Shown in pieces: positions 44,025 to 55,739 of a stretch of 64,000 nucleotides of DNA; the stretch's first letter is position 1, and the number at the start of each line of letters is the position of its first letter. This stretch comes from Schistocerca nitens. Its lineage: Eukaryota; Arthropoda; Insecta; Orthoptera; Acrididae. The translations under genes and the position numbers were made by a program. The notes under the pieces were generated by a model. That model made no database searches, had not been told where the DNA came from, and saw only the letters and a list, made by a program, of their open reading frames with translations. The stretch lies in NCBI RefSeq assembly GCF_023898315.1, contig NC_064622.1:76084387-76148386 (forward strand). Reading direction: 5' to 3'.

Positions 44025-44490
44025 CCAGTTGAATTTCTTCAGCATCTCTGTGACACTTTTCCACGAATAAAAAAAACCTGTGACCGTTCGTGCTGCCCTT
44101 CTCTTTACACGTTGAGTATCTCGTCCTGTTTAGTACGAGTCCACGAACTTGAGCAATACTATATGATGGGTCGCCAAGTGATTTGCAAGCAATCTCCTTT
44201 ATACAAATATTCATTTCCCTAGTAAACCACAAATACATACAAGTCTGCCATCTGCTTTACCTACGACTGAGCCTGTATGATCATTCATATTTGCATGAGT
44301 TGATAGATTCTCATTAACCTTTTTTCGTTTTGTGGAGTGCAAAATTTTACATATTTGAACTTTTAACGAAATCAGCCAACCTTTGCACGACTTTAAAATG
44401 TTATTACTATATGACTTAATGCAGGTGGAAATTGTTTCAAACAGTGCTTGGTTGTAGGCAACTGCATCATCTGCCGAATGTCTTGGGATT
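44025..44490 (-). mobile_element. CR1-like LINE fragment, opposite orientation
   Basis: Minus strand: PRHSADDAVAYNQALFETIS preserves the (F)ADD active-site box with F changed to S. It is followed by a WLISLKVQICKILHSTKRKK block and then GLVLNRTRYSTCKEKGSTNG and FVEKCHRDAEEIQLA. These follow the order of the post-FADD region of CR1-like elements, with indels. It is dead. Confidence 0.75.
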
Positions 44491-45228
44491 TTGACGATGT
44501 GGCGCTTCAGTTGGACAGAATGTGGCTCGTCTTCCCTCTGGACGTCCAACAATTCTATCAATCAATGCCAAACCGAATAACTGCTTGAGTAAGAGTCAAA
44601 GGTGGACCAACGCGTCATTGACTTGCCCAATTTGTGAAGCCGTTTCTCTTGGACAACTCATACAATTTTTTTCTGAAATTGTGATCACTTGTTCGTCTGT
44701 ACATGTACATTACATCTACAGATTTCCGTTCCATTCGGATAATTCCTTCGTGTTGCGTCATTTTTGTGTGTGATGATGTACGTACTTCAACTGTTCATTC
44801 TAGAGCATTAATTCGTAACTGATGTTAAACATACTTGAGTGATCCTCAGAAATATTGGAGTTTTTTTTCATTCAACTCTCAGGTGTGGAAGATATGGATG
44901 AAAGAGTAAGTTTGGCAAAAATCTTGACAATAACCCAGCTTGAAAGACTCTTCCGCAGGCAAATAAAACAGTAATTAACACAAGTGAGAAAAGAAAAGAA
45001 AGAAAGCATTGATGATGGTGTAATGTTGATGCATTAATTTGTTCTGAAAGCGGTGCTGATATTCAAGACAATAAAAGAATAAAAGTGGGTTAAAAGCAGT
45101 GAGGTATCTGGGAAAGTTAACCTTGCATTACTGAGCAACTGTTTCACCAGGTATCCAGTCTAGCTTACCAAATTCCCAACCAGACTAACATTAATTATAA
45201 TCTTTTAGTAGTCATCTTACGATAACCG

Positions 45229-45279
<51 letters not shown>

Positions 45280-47896
45280 ACAATTTAAATAAAAAGAAAT
45301 AAATCAGTTTATATTTGGACGTTTATTTTAACATTGATCATTGTTCCGTTGAAATTTCAGCATATTAAACTTGATTCATAACTAAACTGGTGCCTTATTT
45401 AGGACGGTGAAAATGTGAGTTTGTAATCTTACGGAACGCATCAAATATGGAGCCAAGATTGGGAGACTGCATACAACATTGCATTCATAAAATAACACAC
45501 GAAGAACGTTGAAACATATGCAAGAGGAAATTAACCACAACCAACCAATTCAATTTTCACGCAAAGAATTGTTTTCGTAGCGCAACCCTGTGCGTCATGA
45601 AATTACCACACACTGGTATACTAAATTCATACTAACTCTCTGTGAAATCTTCCCGAAAAGAATAGCTGAGGGCTACTTTGATGATTACACTACATCCTTC
45701 ACGTGGTCAACATGGTTTACACAAAGAGCGTAACTCCACAATAATTTTGATAGTTAAGATAAATTACATCGAAAGACAAATTACAAAAAAAACCTCGAAC
45801 TGGTTACTATCGTCTTACTATTAACCTTATGGTTCAAACAATTCTATAAGCACGTGGAACTGGTCTCACAAAGTACACCCCACGTGGGTTGAACATAAAG
45901 AGAAGTTGCTGTATTGAAAAATATTGTCAAGACGAGACGTTATAATCTCACGCACGTTCGCATTTAAGATTGATGATCTTAGAGTTACGGATCATCCACA
46001 CGAGGTTCCACTTTACTCACGAAGTAGTGACAAAGCAACTACTGGAAGATATTCTGAACTTCACACTCGAATTACACTGCGTTGCAATTTAAGATAACAT
46101 TAGATATTTTAGATCAAAAACCTGAAATAAAGGTGATTAAATTTTCAGTTAGGCTGAACTTAAGAAATCCATTGTCCTATGGACTTAGCAGAGACGCGCT
46201 TAGCCGGAGATCTTACCACTTCAGACGCTCGCCGCGGACAGACTGGCGTGGGCCCCTACCGAGGGTGCTTCCAGATACAAAACGGAAGTGACCAGAGAGG
46301 CAGGTTCCTATACCAACATGACAAGGGACGGACAGGACCACACTAAGGATAGAAACCTCTCTGCTTTTAGAAAGCGTAGCTACCTGTTCCGACGCTGGTC
46401 CTACTGTTCTCTAGCAGACAGACTTGTCTGCTACCATCAAGCATGCCACTAGAAATACATTTGCTCATTCATCCTTTCAGACAGAAGGGAAGGGGGATGA
46501 CAGTATCTTATCACATACACTTTATAAAAAAATACGCATGTAGGTTCCATATGAGACTGTGTGACATGAATTACATATAAACTGTGTTTTAAAGTGTAGT
46601 AGTGTGACAGATCGTTCTTGTTTGTGTGTAAAAGTAACACGTTCAACTGCTCAGTCTTCTCCCAGATAGTCAGAAACACCACAGTAAGTTTAGAAGTGGA
46701 ATGTATGCCGTAAATGACAACAGTTTTAAAAAATTAACATGAAAGGAATCCAACAGAGACCTTTCAATGGGACAAAACTGCTGATACATACATGTGCATG
46801 GAAATCCAAAAAGATTTACATTTGTATATAATTATCTCTGGAAATCCGACTGCTTGGGAGCATCACAAACGGAAGCATGGGCAGTGCTCATGCCATTGGC
46901 AAGAGGCACTCCAGCTGCGCACAGGGCCTGACGAGATGTCGACAACGACTTGTTGCAACGGCGGCGGCCACGTGTGGGTTTCCGAGTCGTCGGAAGGGAA
47001 TCGCGTGCAGATACCGAACTTCCTGTCGGGCTAGCTGAAGCTGAACAAGACCCGCCTCCGCCGTTAGCTGCGCTACCGAATTCCCTGCCATAAACTGGCA
47101 ACTTATTGGTGTTTCCGCCTCTAGCCATGTCTGACGCAATAAACCACTAGACAAGGCGTCCCGTACGTACTTCCCTCCGGCACTTCAAACGGCGGAAGGT
47201 GAAAATAAAAATGCGTGCTTTTCCTTCATAGAGTATCCTGGCTGTAGCCTTCCGCTAGCAACGGCGCACCGGAAGGCGAGTTTATTGAAGGCTGTCGGCC
47301 GGCTGCAACAGGTAGCGCGCACCGAACCCTTCACCGCGGACTGTAGCACCGAACTGTCTTCGGAACTGTCCCACATTACTGTCCAAAAGCAGAGAACGTT
47401 AGGAAAACACGAAAACCCAAAAGTGAGGAATTACGGTAAGAGGCATTCATGATTACAATGAAAACAGGAATTGCGCTATCTGTATCCGAAATGAGTACTA
47501 TTTTACTCCTAAAGGCCTGTAGTTCCAAGATAACATCGAGATTCGTATGGAACACATTATGTCTCAATCGTGTAGGCCTCCATGTCTCTTGTTAGTTCGA
47601 ATACAGTTCCTCCCGGTATTAGGCCGCGTCATTTTATAATGCTGAAAATAACTATATAAATACCGACGTTCCTACCAACTTTGCAATGGTCCTCTTCGGA
47701 GATCCTGAAAGAAACAGCTTGAAGACAGATGGAAAGTATGTTTCTTATAGTTGTTTTTAGTGTTGTAAAATAACCCGACATAGTACCCTTTATTCAAATA
47801 TGTAGTCCTATTTACTGTAGCCAACATATCCGTCCCTGGAGAACCGGCAACTCTATTGATATTTAAAATAATTTTCTTTTATGCCTCTGTGTCAGT
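44491..47896. other. Unassigned sequence with a (TA)n run
   Basis: 3.4 kb without a recognised element, largely AT-rich. 46860-47340 is GC-richer and open on both strands (80-98 codons) without features. (TA)n at 45232-45276. Confidence 0.4.
45232..45276. repeat. (TA)n microsatellite
   Basis: About 22 uninterrupted TA units. Confidence 0.95.
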
Positions 47897-47913
47897 TCCC
47901 CATTTTTAATTAT

Positions 47914-48317
47914 GGTTCAAATGGCTCTGAGCGCTATGGGACTTAACAACTGAGGTATGAGTCCCGTAGAACTTAGAACTACTTAAACCTAACTATCCTA
48001 AGGACATCACACACATCCATCCCCGTTGCGGCCAGTAAGGCCGAGCGGTTCTAGGCGCTTCAGTCTGCAACCGCGCGACCGCTATGGTCGTAGGCTCGAA
48101 TCCTGCCTCGGGCATGGATGTGTGTGATGTCCTTAGGATAGTTAGGTTCAAGTAGTTCTAAGTTCTAGGGGACTGATGACCTCAGCTGTTAAGTCCCATA
48201 GTGCTCAGAGCCATTTGCACCATTTTCCATGCCCGAGGCAGGATTCGAACCTGCCACCGTAGCGGTCACGAGGTTCCAGGCTGAAGCGCCTAGAACCGCT
48301 CGGCCACACGGGCCGGC
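47914..48317 (-). repeat. tRNA-derived SINE, class I, split by another SINE
   Basis: Minus strand with the perfect 17-bp duplication tccccatttttaattat (47897-47913 and 48318-48334). The class I SINE at 48025-48225 lies inside in opposite orientation. Confidence 0.93.
48025..48225 (+). repeat. tRNA-derived SINE, class I (nested)
   Basis: Plus strand, inserted in a minus-strand SINE of the same class. Flanks tccatcccc (48016-48024) and tccatgccc (48226-48234), 9 bp with one mismatch. B box changed to GGCTCGAATCC. Confidence 0.9.
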
Positions 48318-48334
48318 TCCCCATTTTTAATTAT

Positions 48335-48840
48335 ATGACATATATCTATCACTCTGGATTGTCTTCAGATCTAAGTAGTTCCGTCAGCAATCCGTCTTTC
48401 CTGATCAGAAACTCATTTCGGAGGATGGGAAGGAAATGAAAATTCCTGGTAAAACAATACAGTACTCTGATATGACGTTCTGAAGATACAAGATGGGTTC
48501 CTGACACAACTATTGGGACCTGAAGATAATCCCGACCGATCGAAACATGTCGTATAATTAGAAATTTACAACTGAGACTGCAAAATAATTGATAATTGCT
48601 TTATGTTACCCAATATATGATTTAATTGACCAAGAGCTTACTACTGTCTAAGAGACTGACCAACATTAGTTCTACATTTCTCAAAATTGAAAGTGGTTAC
48701 AACTATCAATACAGCTGCGATCAGAGAGAAGACTAAACCACCTACAACCTACAGGTGATGATTTATTTTTGCTCCGGGTGGTTAGCTTTATGGAAACAGT
48801 AACCTACAAAAAAAAAAAAATGAAGTGATCGCATATTGCA
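48335..48840. other. Unassigned sequence with a hairpin-motif relative
   Basis: CTGAAGATAATCCCGACC ... GATCGAAACATG at 48520-48548 belongs to the recurrent motif described under findings. Nothing else recognised. Confidence 0.4.
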
Positions 48841-48996
48841 AGTCCTTTTTAGCTGACGCCACACCGGCGACTTGCGAGTAAATGATGATGAAGAACACAC
48901 AACACCCAGTCATCACGAGGCAGAGAAAATCGCCGACCCCGCCGGGAATTGAACCCGGGAAGCGAGAACTCTACCGCAAGACCACGAGCTGCGGAC
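48841..48996 (-). repeat. tRNA-derived SINE, class IV
   Basis: The minus-strand head GTCCGCAGCTCGTGGTCTTG is followed by GGGTTCAATTCCCGGCGGGG (B box with one change). The tail carries TTCATCATCATTTACTCGC and GCCGGTGTGGCGTCAG. Related to the copy at 25525-25725, with a shorter body. Confidence 0.75.
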
Positions 48997-49139
48997 AATG
49001 ACATACAGAGATTCTATTATTCAAGTTACGGATGCTCTACTTTATAGTTACAAGTAAGGCTTACGGTTACTAAACACTTATAGTTGATCACCGTCAGGCA
49101 ATCAAACATATCGTGCTAATTTCATACAACTTAATTAAA

Positions 49140-49735
49140 TGTCGCTAGTAATATTTATTTCACGAAGCTTATTTAGGACTTCGTACACATTTCTGAACTT
49201 GTTATTCCACTGTAACGAAAGTATAGAACGATCCTCATGCTTGCTTTCTTCTACAGTGATTTCTGACTCTTAGTGTTAGCCACTGACTGAGAACTCCTTT
49301 TAGTCCAGTTACTGTTTCTCGCCCCTTAAAGCATCTTGCGCGTTGTTTGTGGGACCGCATTTCCTGCTACCATGCTGCTGGCATCTCTACACAATTCAAC
49401 AATGTTTTGTAAGACTTATAGTGCCATTTAATTGGTGTGAATGCCGATAGTTACAATTCTTTCACGAATCCTACTTACGGCCTGTCTGTATTCCAGTACT
49501 AATTGTTTCACTACAATAAAATTGTGTCTACGCCCCTTTTCCTCTATAATAACTTCTGACACTTAACATTAGCCAGTGATTGGGAATAGACTCTCCACTT
49601 ACCCCAATCTCAGTTTCCAACCCCATGATGCGATTCGCACTTAGTTTTTGCTGACAGGTTCCCTGGTAGCATACTACTAATCTCACTACAGCTGTTTGGA
49701 GATTAGTTCCCAAATTTACCATTCACGTCGCCACT
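49140..49735. repeat. Diverged ~300-bp tandem duplication
   Basis: Segments around 49155-49330 and 49455-49600 align in the same order with the same ~300-bp offset: TTCACGAA, GTTATTCCACT/AATTGTTTCACT, TTTCTGACTCTTAGTGTTAG/CTTCTGACACTTAACATTAG, GCCACTGA/GCCAGTGA. Divergence is substantial, so the duplication is old. Confidence 0.5.
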
Positions 49736-51767
49736 TGTCGTTGGTATTAACTTATTTTATTTACCATTAGGTTTTTATATATTATTTATTACGCTGCTTA
49801 TGCGAACTTGCATCTTCTTTTAAGCCTTATGACAACCATATTTGCGTACGGTTTTGTTTTGTAATTTTATCCTTCTTTTATCTCCACCCTGAAACCAACC
49901 TGAAGATGTGCATATCATTTGTCCATTAGTTCCATTTCTGGCGTGATGTCTGCGCCTGTTGTTTGGCTTCTTTATACCATTTTTGTACAGGCACTACGGA
50001 CCACTTATAAGCATTTACGAGATCTTTTTGTATGAATGGATTCAGTGTAGTATTTCTTATTGTTCCTGTATTTTTGTGACCATAGCAATATGCTGCATGT
50101 TTCTTATTGCTGACTCAAATAAGTATGTACCATTTTAATCTTTAATTTTTTAAATTCTTTTCTACTTTTCGTTCTTAATTTTAATATTATTATTTAACTT
50201 CTACTTATTTACGGTATACTTCTCTGTACCGCGTTCTGAAGAAGGGCACTAATTGCTCGAAACCGGTTAAGGAAAAAAAATTCTTTTATGCAACTGGTTT
50301 CTGATTATTTCGATATTTACAACTACAGTTGCTGAAAATGGCTAAAATACTATGAGTAACCGAAGTTATCCGTCCACTTTACACCACTGTTACCTCTGGC
50401 AACACTTGTTAATTGAAAAATGCCGAGCTGCAATGTGGGTAGGAACCCACGTGAAATTGTAGGTCTCCCTATAACTAGCTGGTGAGTCAGTTCGGAGTAA
50501 GGCAAGGGTACACAACCTCGGTTAGGACAATTCCTATTGAAGCATTGTAGTATTCAAGCCAAGTTTCGGACTGGTGCCTGCCTGAACTTTACGGTTCTAA
50601 GGTGACTTCCTAACTGGACCATCGCAGACAATATGTTTCAAGCGTGCTTTACTGCTCAGAATAGGTAACGACAGGTGGCGTTCGCCATTGATAGCCCCCT
50701 TTTGTCGCTCCGCAAGAGATGTGTTGTTGGGCCCACTTTGTGTACGCAGCAGGCGGCTGACGCGTTTAACTCATCCGGTCGCCTTGTCCTGCCGGACAAA
50801 GCCACCGATAGGCCGCCGCGCGGACGAGAGGCGCGTTACAATTACAAATCACCTCATTGGAACTGGTTTACACGCGACAGCGTTATTCTAATTCCCCACT
50901 TATTAACTAACATGTATTGCTGTGAATGGTTTCCTCTGCCATTGTGTTACGAGCTATTGTTCCCCGCTTTTGTTTGTTTGGATAATAAATAACTAAATTA
51001 TGCGCCATTCTTCCCTCACTTTACATTTTATTGTTTTTTGGATCTTTATGCCTTTGTAACATCTCCCTGACGTCGTCGAAGAAATGTAGGAGGTGTGTTT
51101 TGTTTCCTCTTTAACACCAACGTTCGTGCCAGATCAGTCATGCAGCAGAACCAGAAGTGTGAAGCATTTAGAACGAACTACCAACGTATGAATCTGTATG
51201 TTGATCTGCTGGAACCTTAGATAACTCACGTGTTTGACAACAACTGCTTCACTGGTCTCGTCAAACGTACTAGATGTGCGTGTAACAATCTTCTGTAAAC
51301 GCTATCCATAGTTTCAACAGCTGTGTCTATTTCTATTATTTTTCACAGAAAATAAAAATCACTCATTAGTTACATTTTTTTTTTTTAATTTCACTTTATC
51401 GGTTTCAGCAGATTAACCTGTCGTCTTCTGAAGTTTGATACAGCCTTACATCATAGCTAGCGCGACGTCAAATAAGTAAAGGACGGTAAAGACGTTCTTC
51501 ATTAAGGGAATAATAAACGGCGTCACATTGATTGCAAAATTTGAGAGTATAGAGTTTCGTGAAAACACATTCCAATACGAGTCGAGAAAAGTGTTGCCAC
51601 CTCGAACTTAATAACTCACGAGAGTACACCATCCGCTTAAAACGTTCCGAAGCTGATATTATTCCTGACATACAAGCGACATCAGCTCAGTAATTACGGT
51701 GGCTGCTTGAACAAATAATTGCAAACAACAGATGAGCATTCGACCACTCATTTGTGAAAAGACAATT

Positions 51768-52229
51768 TTAATTGGTGGACGTAAGGCCGTAGTGTGTCAA
51801 CGTTGTAACATAAATAGCATTGAAGGAACATTCAAGACATTCTACAGAATTTTTTGAAAGACAGAAAGGTATGTACAAAGCTTGTCCCTCATACCTTGAC
51901 TCCTGAACAAAACCAAACGACGCACTCACGCCTGCTGCGACTTGACTGAAATGTAACACGCGGGCAACTCTTTCCTGAACAACATGACCACGGCTGACGA
52001 GATTTGGCATTATCACGGTGTACCTACCACGAAACGACAAAGTGCAGAAATTCACATGAAACGTTAACGTTTCGACGGTATAACCGAAATTCGAGCCAAT
52101 AAGACGCTCGAGTTGAACAGTATCCCAAAGATAGAGTTTTCTAACAGTTTCATATGGTTGTATGAACTTTCTGTGCGTTGTACTCAAGTGGGAGAAGACT
52201 GTGAAGAACGCAAGAAACATTAAAACCAC
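51768..52229 (-). CDS. Hypothetical ORF, 153 codons
   Basis: This is the longest open frame in this region that I cannot tie to a transposon. It begins MVLMFLAFFTVFSHL, a hydrophobic stretch that could act as a signal or anchor. The rest has no repeats or motifs that I recognise. There is no neighbouring exon, no evident promoter and no conserved context. Chance or an unknown element is more likely than a host gene. Confidence 0.15.
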   Translation of the reverse strand: MVLMFLAFFTVFSHLSTTHRKFIQPYETVRKLYLWDTVQLERLIGSNFGYTVETLTFHVNFCTLSFRGRYTVIMPNLVSRGHVVQERVARVLHFSQVAAGVSASFGFVQESRYEGQALYIPFCLSKNSVECLECSFNAIYVTTLTHYGLTSTN

Positions 52230-52319
52230 TATCTTGACACCTCTGTCATTAATCCAGTGTTAACACCTTTTAGACTGACAGGGTAGAGCGAGAAATGTAC
52301 GTAAGAAGAATGCGGGTAT

Positions 52320-53635
52320 GTATGGTCAGATCAGGTGTTGACAGATGTGAAAATTACCGAACTATCAGTTTAATAAGTCACGGCTGCAAAATACTAAAGC
52401 GAATTCTTTACAGACGAATAGAAAAACTGGTAGAAGCCGACCTCGGGGAAGATCAGTTTGGATTCCGTAAAAATATTGGAACACGTGAGGCAATACCGAC
52501 CCTACGACTTATCTTAGAAGCGAGATTAAGAAAAGGAAAACCTACGTTTCTAGCGTTTGTAGACTTAGAGAAAGATTTTGACAATGTTGACTGGAATACT
52601 CTCTTTAAAATTCTGAAGGTGGCAGGGGTAAAATACAGGGAGCGAAAGGCCATTTACAAGTTGTACAGAACCAGATGGCAGTTATAAGAGTCGATGGACA
52701 TGAAAGGGAAGCAGTGGTTGGGAAGGGAGTGAGCCAGGGTTGTAGCCTCTCCCCGATGTTATTGAATCTGTATATTGAGCAAGCAATAAGGAAACAAAAG
52801 AAAAGTTCGGAGTAGGTATGAAAATCCATGGAGAAGAAATAAAAACTTTAAGGTTAGCCGATAACATTGTAATTCTGTCAGAGACAACAAAGGACTTGGA
52901 GGAGCAGATGAACGGAATGGACAGTGTCTTGAAAGGAGGATATAAGATGAACATCAATAAAAGCAAAACGAGGATAATGGAATGTAGTCGAGTTAACTCG
53001 GGTGATGCTGAGGGAATTAGATGAGGGAATGAGACACTTAAAGTAGTAAATGAGTTTTGCTGTTTGGGGAGCAAAATAACTGACGATGGTCGAAGTAAAT
53101 AGGATATAAAAAGTAGACTGGCAATGGCAAGGAAAGCGTTTCTGAAGAAGAGAAATTTGTTAACATCGAGTATAGGTTTAAGTGTCAGGAAGTCGTTTCT
53201 GAGAGTATTTGTATGGAGTGTAGCCATGTATGGAAGTGAAACATGGACGATAAATAGTTTGGACAAGAAGAGAATAGAAGCTTTCGAAATGTGGTGCTAC
53301 AGAAGAATGCTGAAGTTTAGATGGGTAGATCACATAACTAATGAGGAGGTATTGAATAGATTGGAGGAGAAGAGGAGTTTGTGGCACATCTTCACTAGAA
53401 GAAGGGACTGGTTGGTAGGACATGTTCTGAGGCACCAAGGGATCACCAGTTTAGAATTGGAAGGCAGCGTGGAGGGTAAAAATTCGTAGAGGGAGACCAA
53501 GAGATGAATACACTAAGCAGATTCAGAGGGATGTAGGCTGCAGTACGTATTGGGAGATGAAGCAGCTTTCACAGGATAGAGTAGCATGGAGAGCTGCATC
53601 AAACCAGTCTCAGGACTGAAGACCACAACAACAAC
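52320..53635 (+). mobile_element. RTE-like LINE, second family, 5'-truncated
   Basis: Plus strand, starting inside the reverse transcriptase and ending in the tail GACCACAACAACAACAAC at 53620-53637, a (CAA)n terminus instead of poly-A. The minus-strand remnant at 8114-9383 shares this 3' end, so the two belong to one family, distinct from the LINE at 18889-22172 (about half of the RT residues shared). Confidence 0.9.
52335..53490 (+). pseudogene. RTE-like reverse transcriptase (broken)
   Basis: 52335-52687 is open: DRCENYRTISLISHGCKILK, DLGEDQFGFRKNIGTREAIP, FLAFVDLEKDFDNVDW. A frame change near 52680 leads to VSQGCSLSPMLLNLYIEQAI at 52728-52790. 52818-53024 carries the active-site region as LRLADNIVILSE, so the usual FADD has become LADN and a catalytic aspartate is lost. 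A stop at about 53022 and one at 53099 precede 53124-53489, which holds RKAFLKKRNLL, SVAMYGSETWTINSLDKKR and FEMWCYRRMLKFRW. It has no endonuclease domain because of 5' truncation. Confidence 0.88.
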
Positions 53636-53639
53636 AACG

Positions 53640-54640
53640 ATCAGATCTTCAGGTCGAGCAGTTTCGGCGAAAAGAATGCGATGCCAGAGATATGACTGTG
53701 GTTAACCATGTACCGTTCACCACACACTGCGTCATCTCGTGAAAAGCAGCTGTACATCTGGCTGCACACGCGGTACTAAAGTGCGTTCTCAGGGGCCTGT
53801 CATGACCATAGAAAATGTTAATAATTTAAACTTCGTGCTAGATCGAAAGTAGGAGTGGACACAGGCTTTCAATCACACGGAACAAATGGGTGATAAATAG
53901 GTTGAGGTAACAAGTCCCGAGGCAGGCGAATGCGGTTTGCTTCTCAGCGGCTAACCAAACACGGCATGGAGCCTTATTCTTGACGGTTCACCAACGTGGC
54001 GAGGATCGAGGTCACAAGTATCAGTGGTAATCGTGTGATGCACGTAATGGACGAATTTCTAGTGGAAGTTAGAATGACAGTCAAACTTTAAGACGACCAC
54101 ATGTCGAGAAATGTTTCCAAGGGTATATTCCCGACAGATACTGCGGAGGGTCGTTGCACGCAGAATCAGTGCAGAACGGAGTATAAGCTGAGAGGGGGCA
54201 GATAAAGGGCGAGCAGAGATTCAGCGAGTAATTCGAGCACCCAGAGTGCAGTGAAGCACCTCAGCAGCACCTGATGGAGCAACAGAGAATTCAGTTACGA
54301 GAGGGCGGTGTTTGACTCTGGACACACGGCAACTGCAAGCTAAATAGCGATTTTCAGTATTTGTTGGAATAGTATTGGACAGAGATTGCCTTTCTTTGTC
54401 TCAAAGAACTAAGTCACGGGAATTTCATCGAATAGCAGGGACACGTCACTGATTGCAAAGTATCTCTTGTGCCATACGGCAAGTGGCCCTTGACTGATAG
54501 TGAATTATTTCAAGGTGTTCATTTGTGATTTAGGAATAGCGGCAGTAGCTAGCAGACCGAGTGGCAGTGCGAGCTCTCTTATCTGATAAAGTTCCTTCCT
54601 ATTGACTACTGAAAGCTCAAACAGAACTACTTATGTTTGT
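53640..54640. other. Unassigned sequence
   Basis: 1 kb with no open frame above 60 codons and no recognised repeat. Confidence 0.4.
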
Positions 54641-54994
54641 CAGTCACTTTTTATTTTCTCCTGCGATCCGTTTCGAGAGTTTATCTTTTCATCTTCACAC
54701 GGAAAACAGCGATACCTTGCTACATGTGTACCAGCTTGATGCAGCTAGCTGTTTGTCTTGGTCTCATTTTTAATTTATTCCATTGTACAGAACCTGCAGT
54801 TCGTCATAAATGAACATTCTGAAGTTGATTTTTCACTCAGACCCACGAACCACAAATATAAACATACCAAAGATTGCAGTAATCTCAGAGATCACATAGA
54901 AATCATAAAATTATAAAATTGTTTCTTTGTTAACAGTATCTTGTTAAAATTATTACACTGCAAAATATATGACAGTAACATAAAATTAGACACA

Positions 54995-54996
<2 letters not shown>

Positions 54997-55065
<69 letters not shown>
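54997..55065. repeat. (TA)n microsatellite
   Basis: About 34 TA units inside the Penelope-like remnant, directly next to the inverted duplicate of its coding end. Confidence 0.95.
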
Positions 55066-55068
<3 letters not shown>

Positions 55069-55243
55069 TAAATGAAGAAGCTAAGTAAGTGTTAATGAGC
55101 TTCTTTAAGAGTTTTGCAGGTATACTAGATGATGCATTATAACTCTGTCTACCTTCTGCTTCCTGACCCTATTATAAATAAATAAAAAGTCCCAAAGCAT
55201 TGTAGAGAAACAGTATGTTCATACTAAGTTTGCAATATATATA

Positions 55244-55600
55244 TACCTGCAAAGCTCTTAAAGAAGCTCCTTTACACTTTCTCAGCTTTTTCATTTAGTG
55301 TGTTCTGTCCAAGTTTTCTGTTGTGAATGAAAATTTCCAATTTCCAGATCTTCATAAAGGTGGGTTTGTGGCCTTTGTTCATTTTTTGGGGTATTATTAG
55401 ATTTTCTTCTATGTTATCAAAGGGACGTGTGTAGCTAAGGCAGTTTTACTCGGTGTGTTGTATCTAAATTCATTAACGTGTTCTTTGAATCTAGTTCGAA
55501 AGCTTCGTCCGGCCTGACCTACATATTGTACAAAGTATTGCTTGCATTTTGTCTTGTATGCACCTGAGTTGGAGTATTTATCTTTATTGGTTATTCAAAA
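55244..55600 (-). pseudogene. GIY-YIG endonuclease C-terminal part of Penelope-like element
   Basis: The minus-strand reading from 55567 gives SGAYKTKCKQYFVQYVGQAG, then RSFRTRFKEHVNEF, RYNTPSKTALATHV. This has the pattern of the Penelope GIY-YIG domain (GxYxxxCxxxxxxYVGQTGRSFxxRxxEH). After a frameshift near 55420, it continues DNIEENLIIPQKMNKGHKPT and ends LNEKAEKV-stop at 55266-55290. In the element, this domain nicks target DNA. Here it is an isolated, frameshifted piece without the reverse transcriptase. Confidence 0.75.
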
Positions 55601-55739
55601 TAAAATCAAAACAGGCAACTAGCTACATCCAGCTGCTACTCACCTAATAAGATATCTCTGTTTTCCACCTGAACATGAGAGTATAAACTCTGGAAACGCA
55701 TCGTGGGAGAAAATGAAAAGTGACACAGCGATAAAAGAT

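Larger units (their letters stand above)
48997..52318. other. Unassigned sequence
   Basis: 3.3 kb without a recognised transposon. It includes a diverged tandem duplication (49140-49735), hairpin-motif relatives at 50236-50266 and 51399-51431, a GC-rich patch near 50750-50840 and an orphan frame at 51768-52229. Confidence 0.4.
54641..55735 (-). mobile_element. Penelope-like element remnant with inverted arms
   Basis: Outer arms at about 54641-54766 and 55609-55730 are diverged inverted copies (shared CTGTTTTCC, GATAAACTCT, AAACGGATCG/AAACGCATCG, GGAGAAAAT). Between them lie the end of a GIY-YIG endonuclease gene (minus strand, 55244-55600) and a long (TA)n. A short inverted copy of the gene's 3' end lies at 55066-55130. 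Penelope-like elements are known for a GIY-YIG domain and for terminal repeats that can be inverted. The reverse transcriptase part is missing. Confidence 0.72.
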
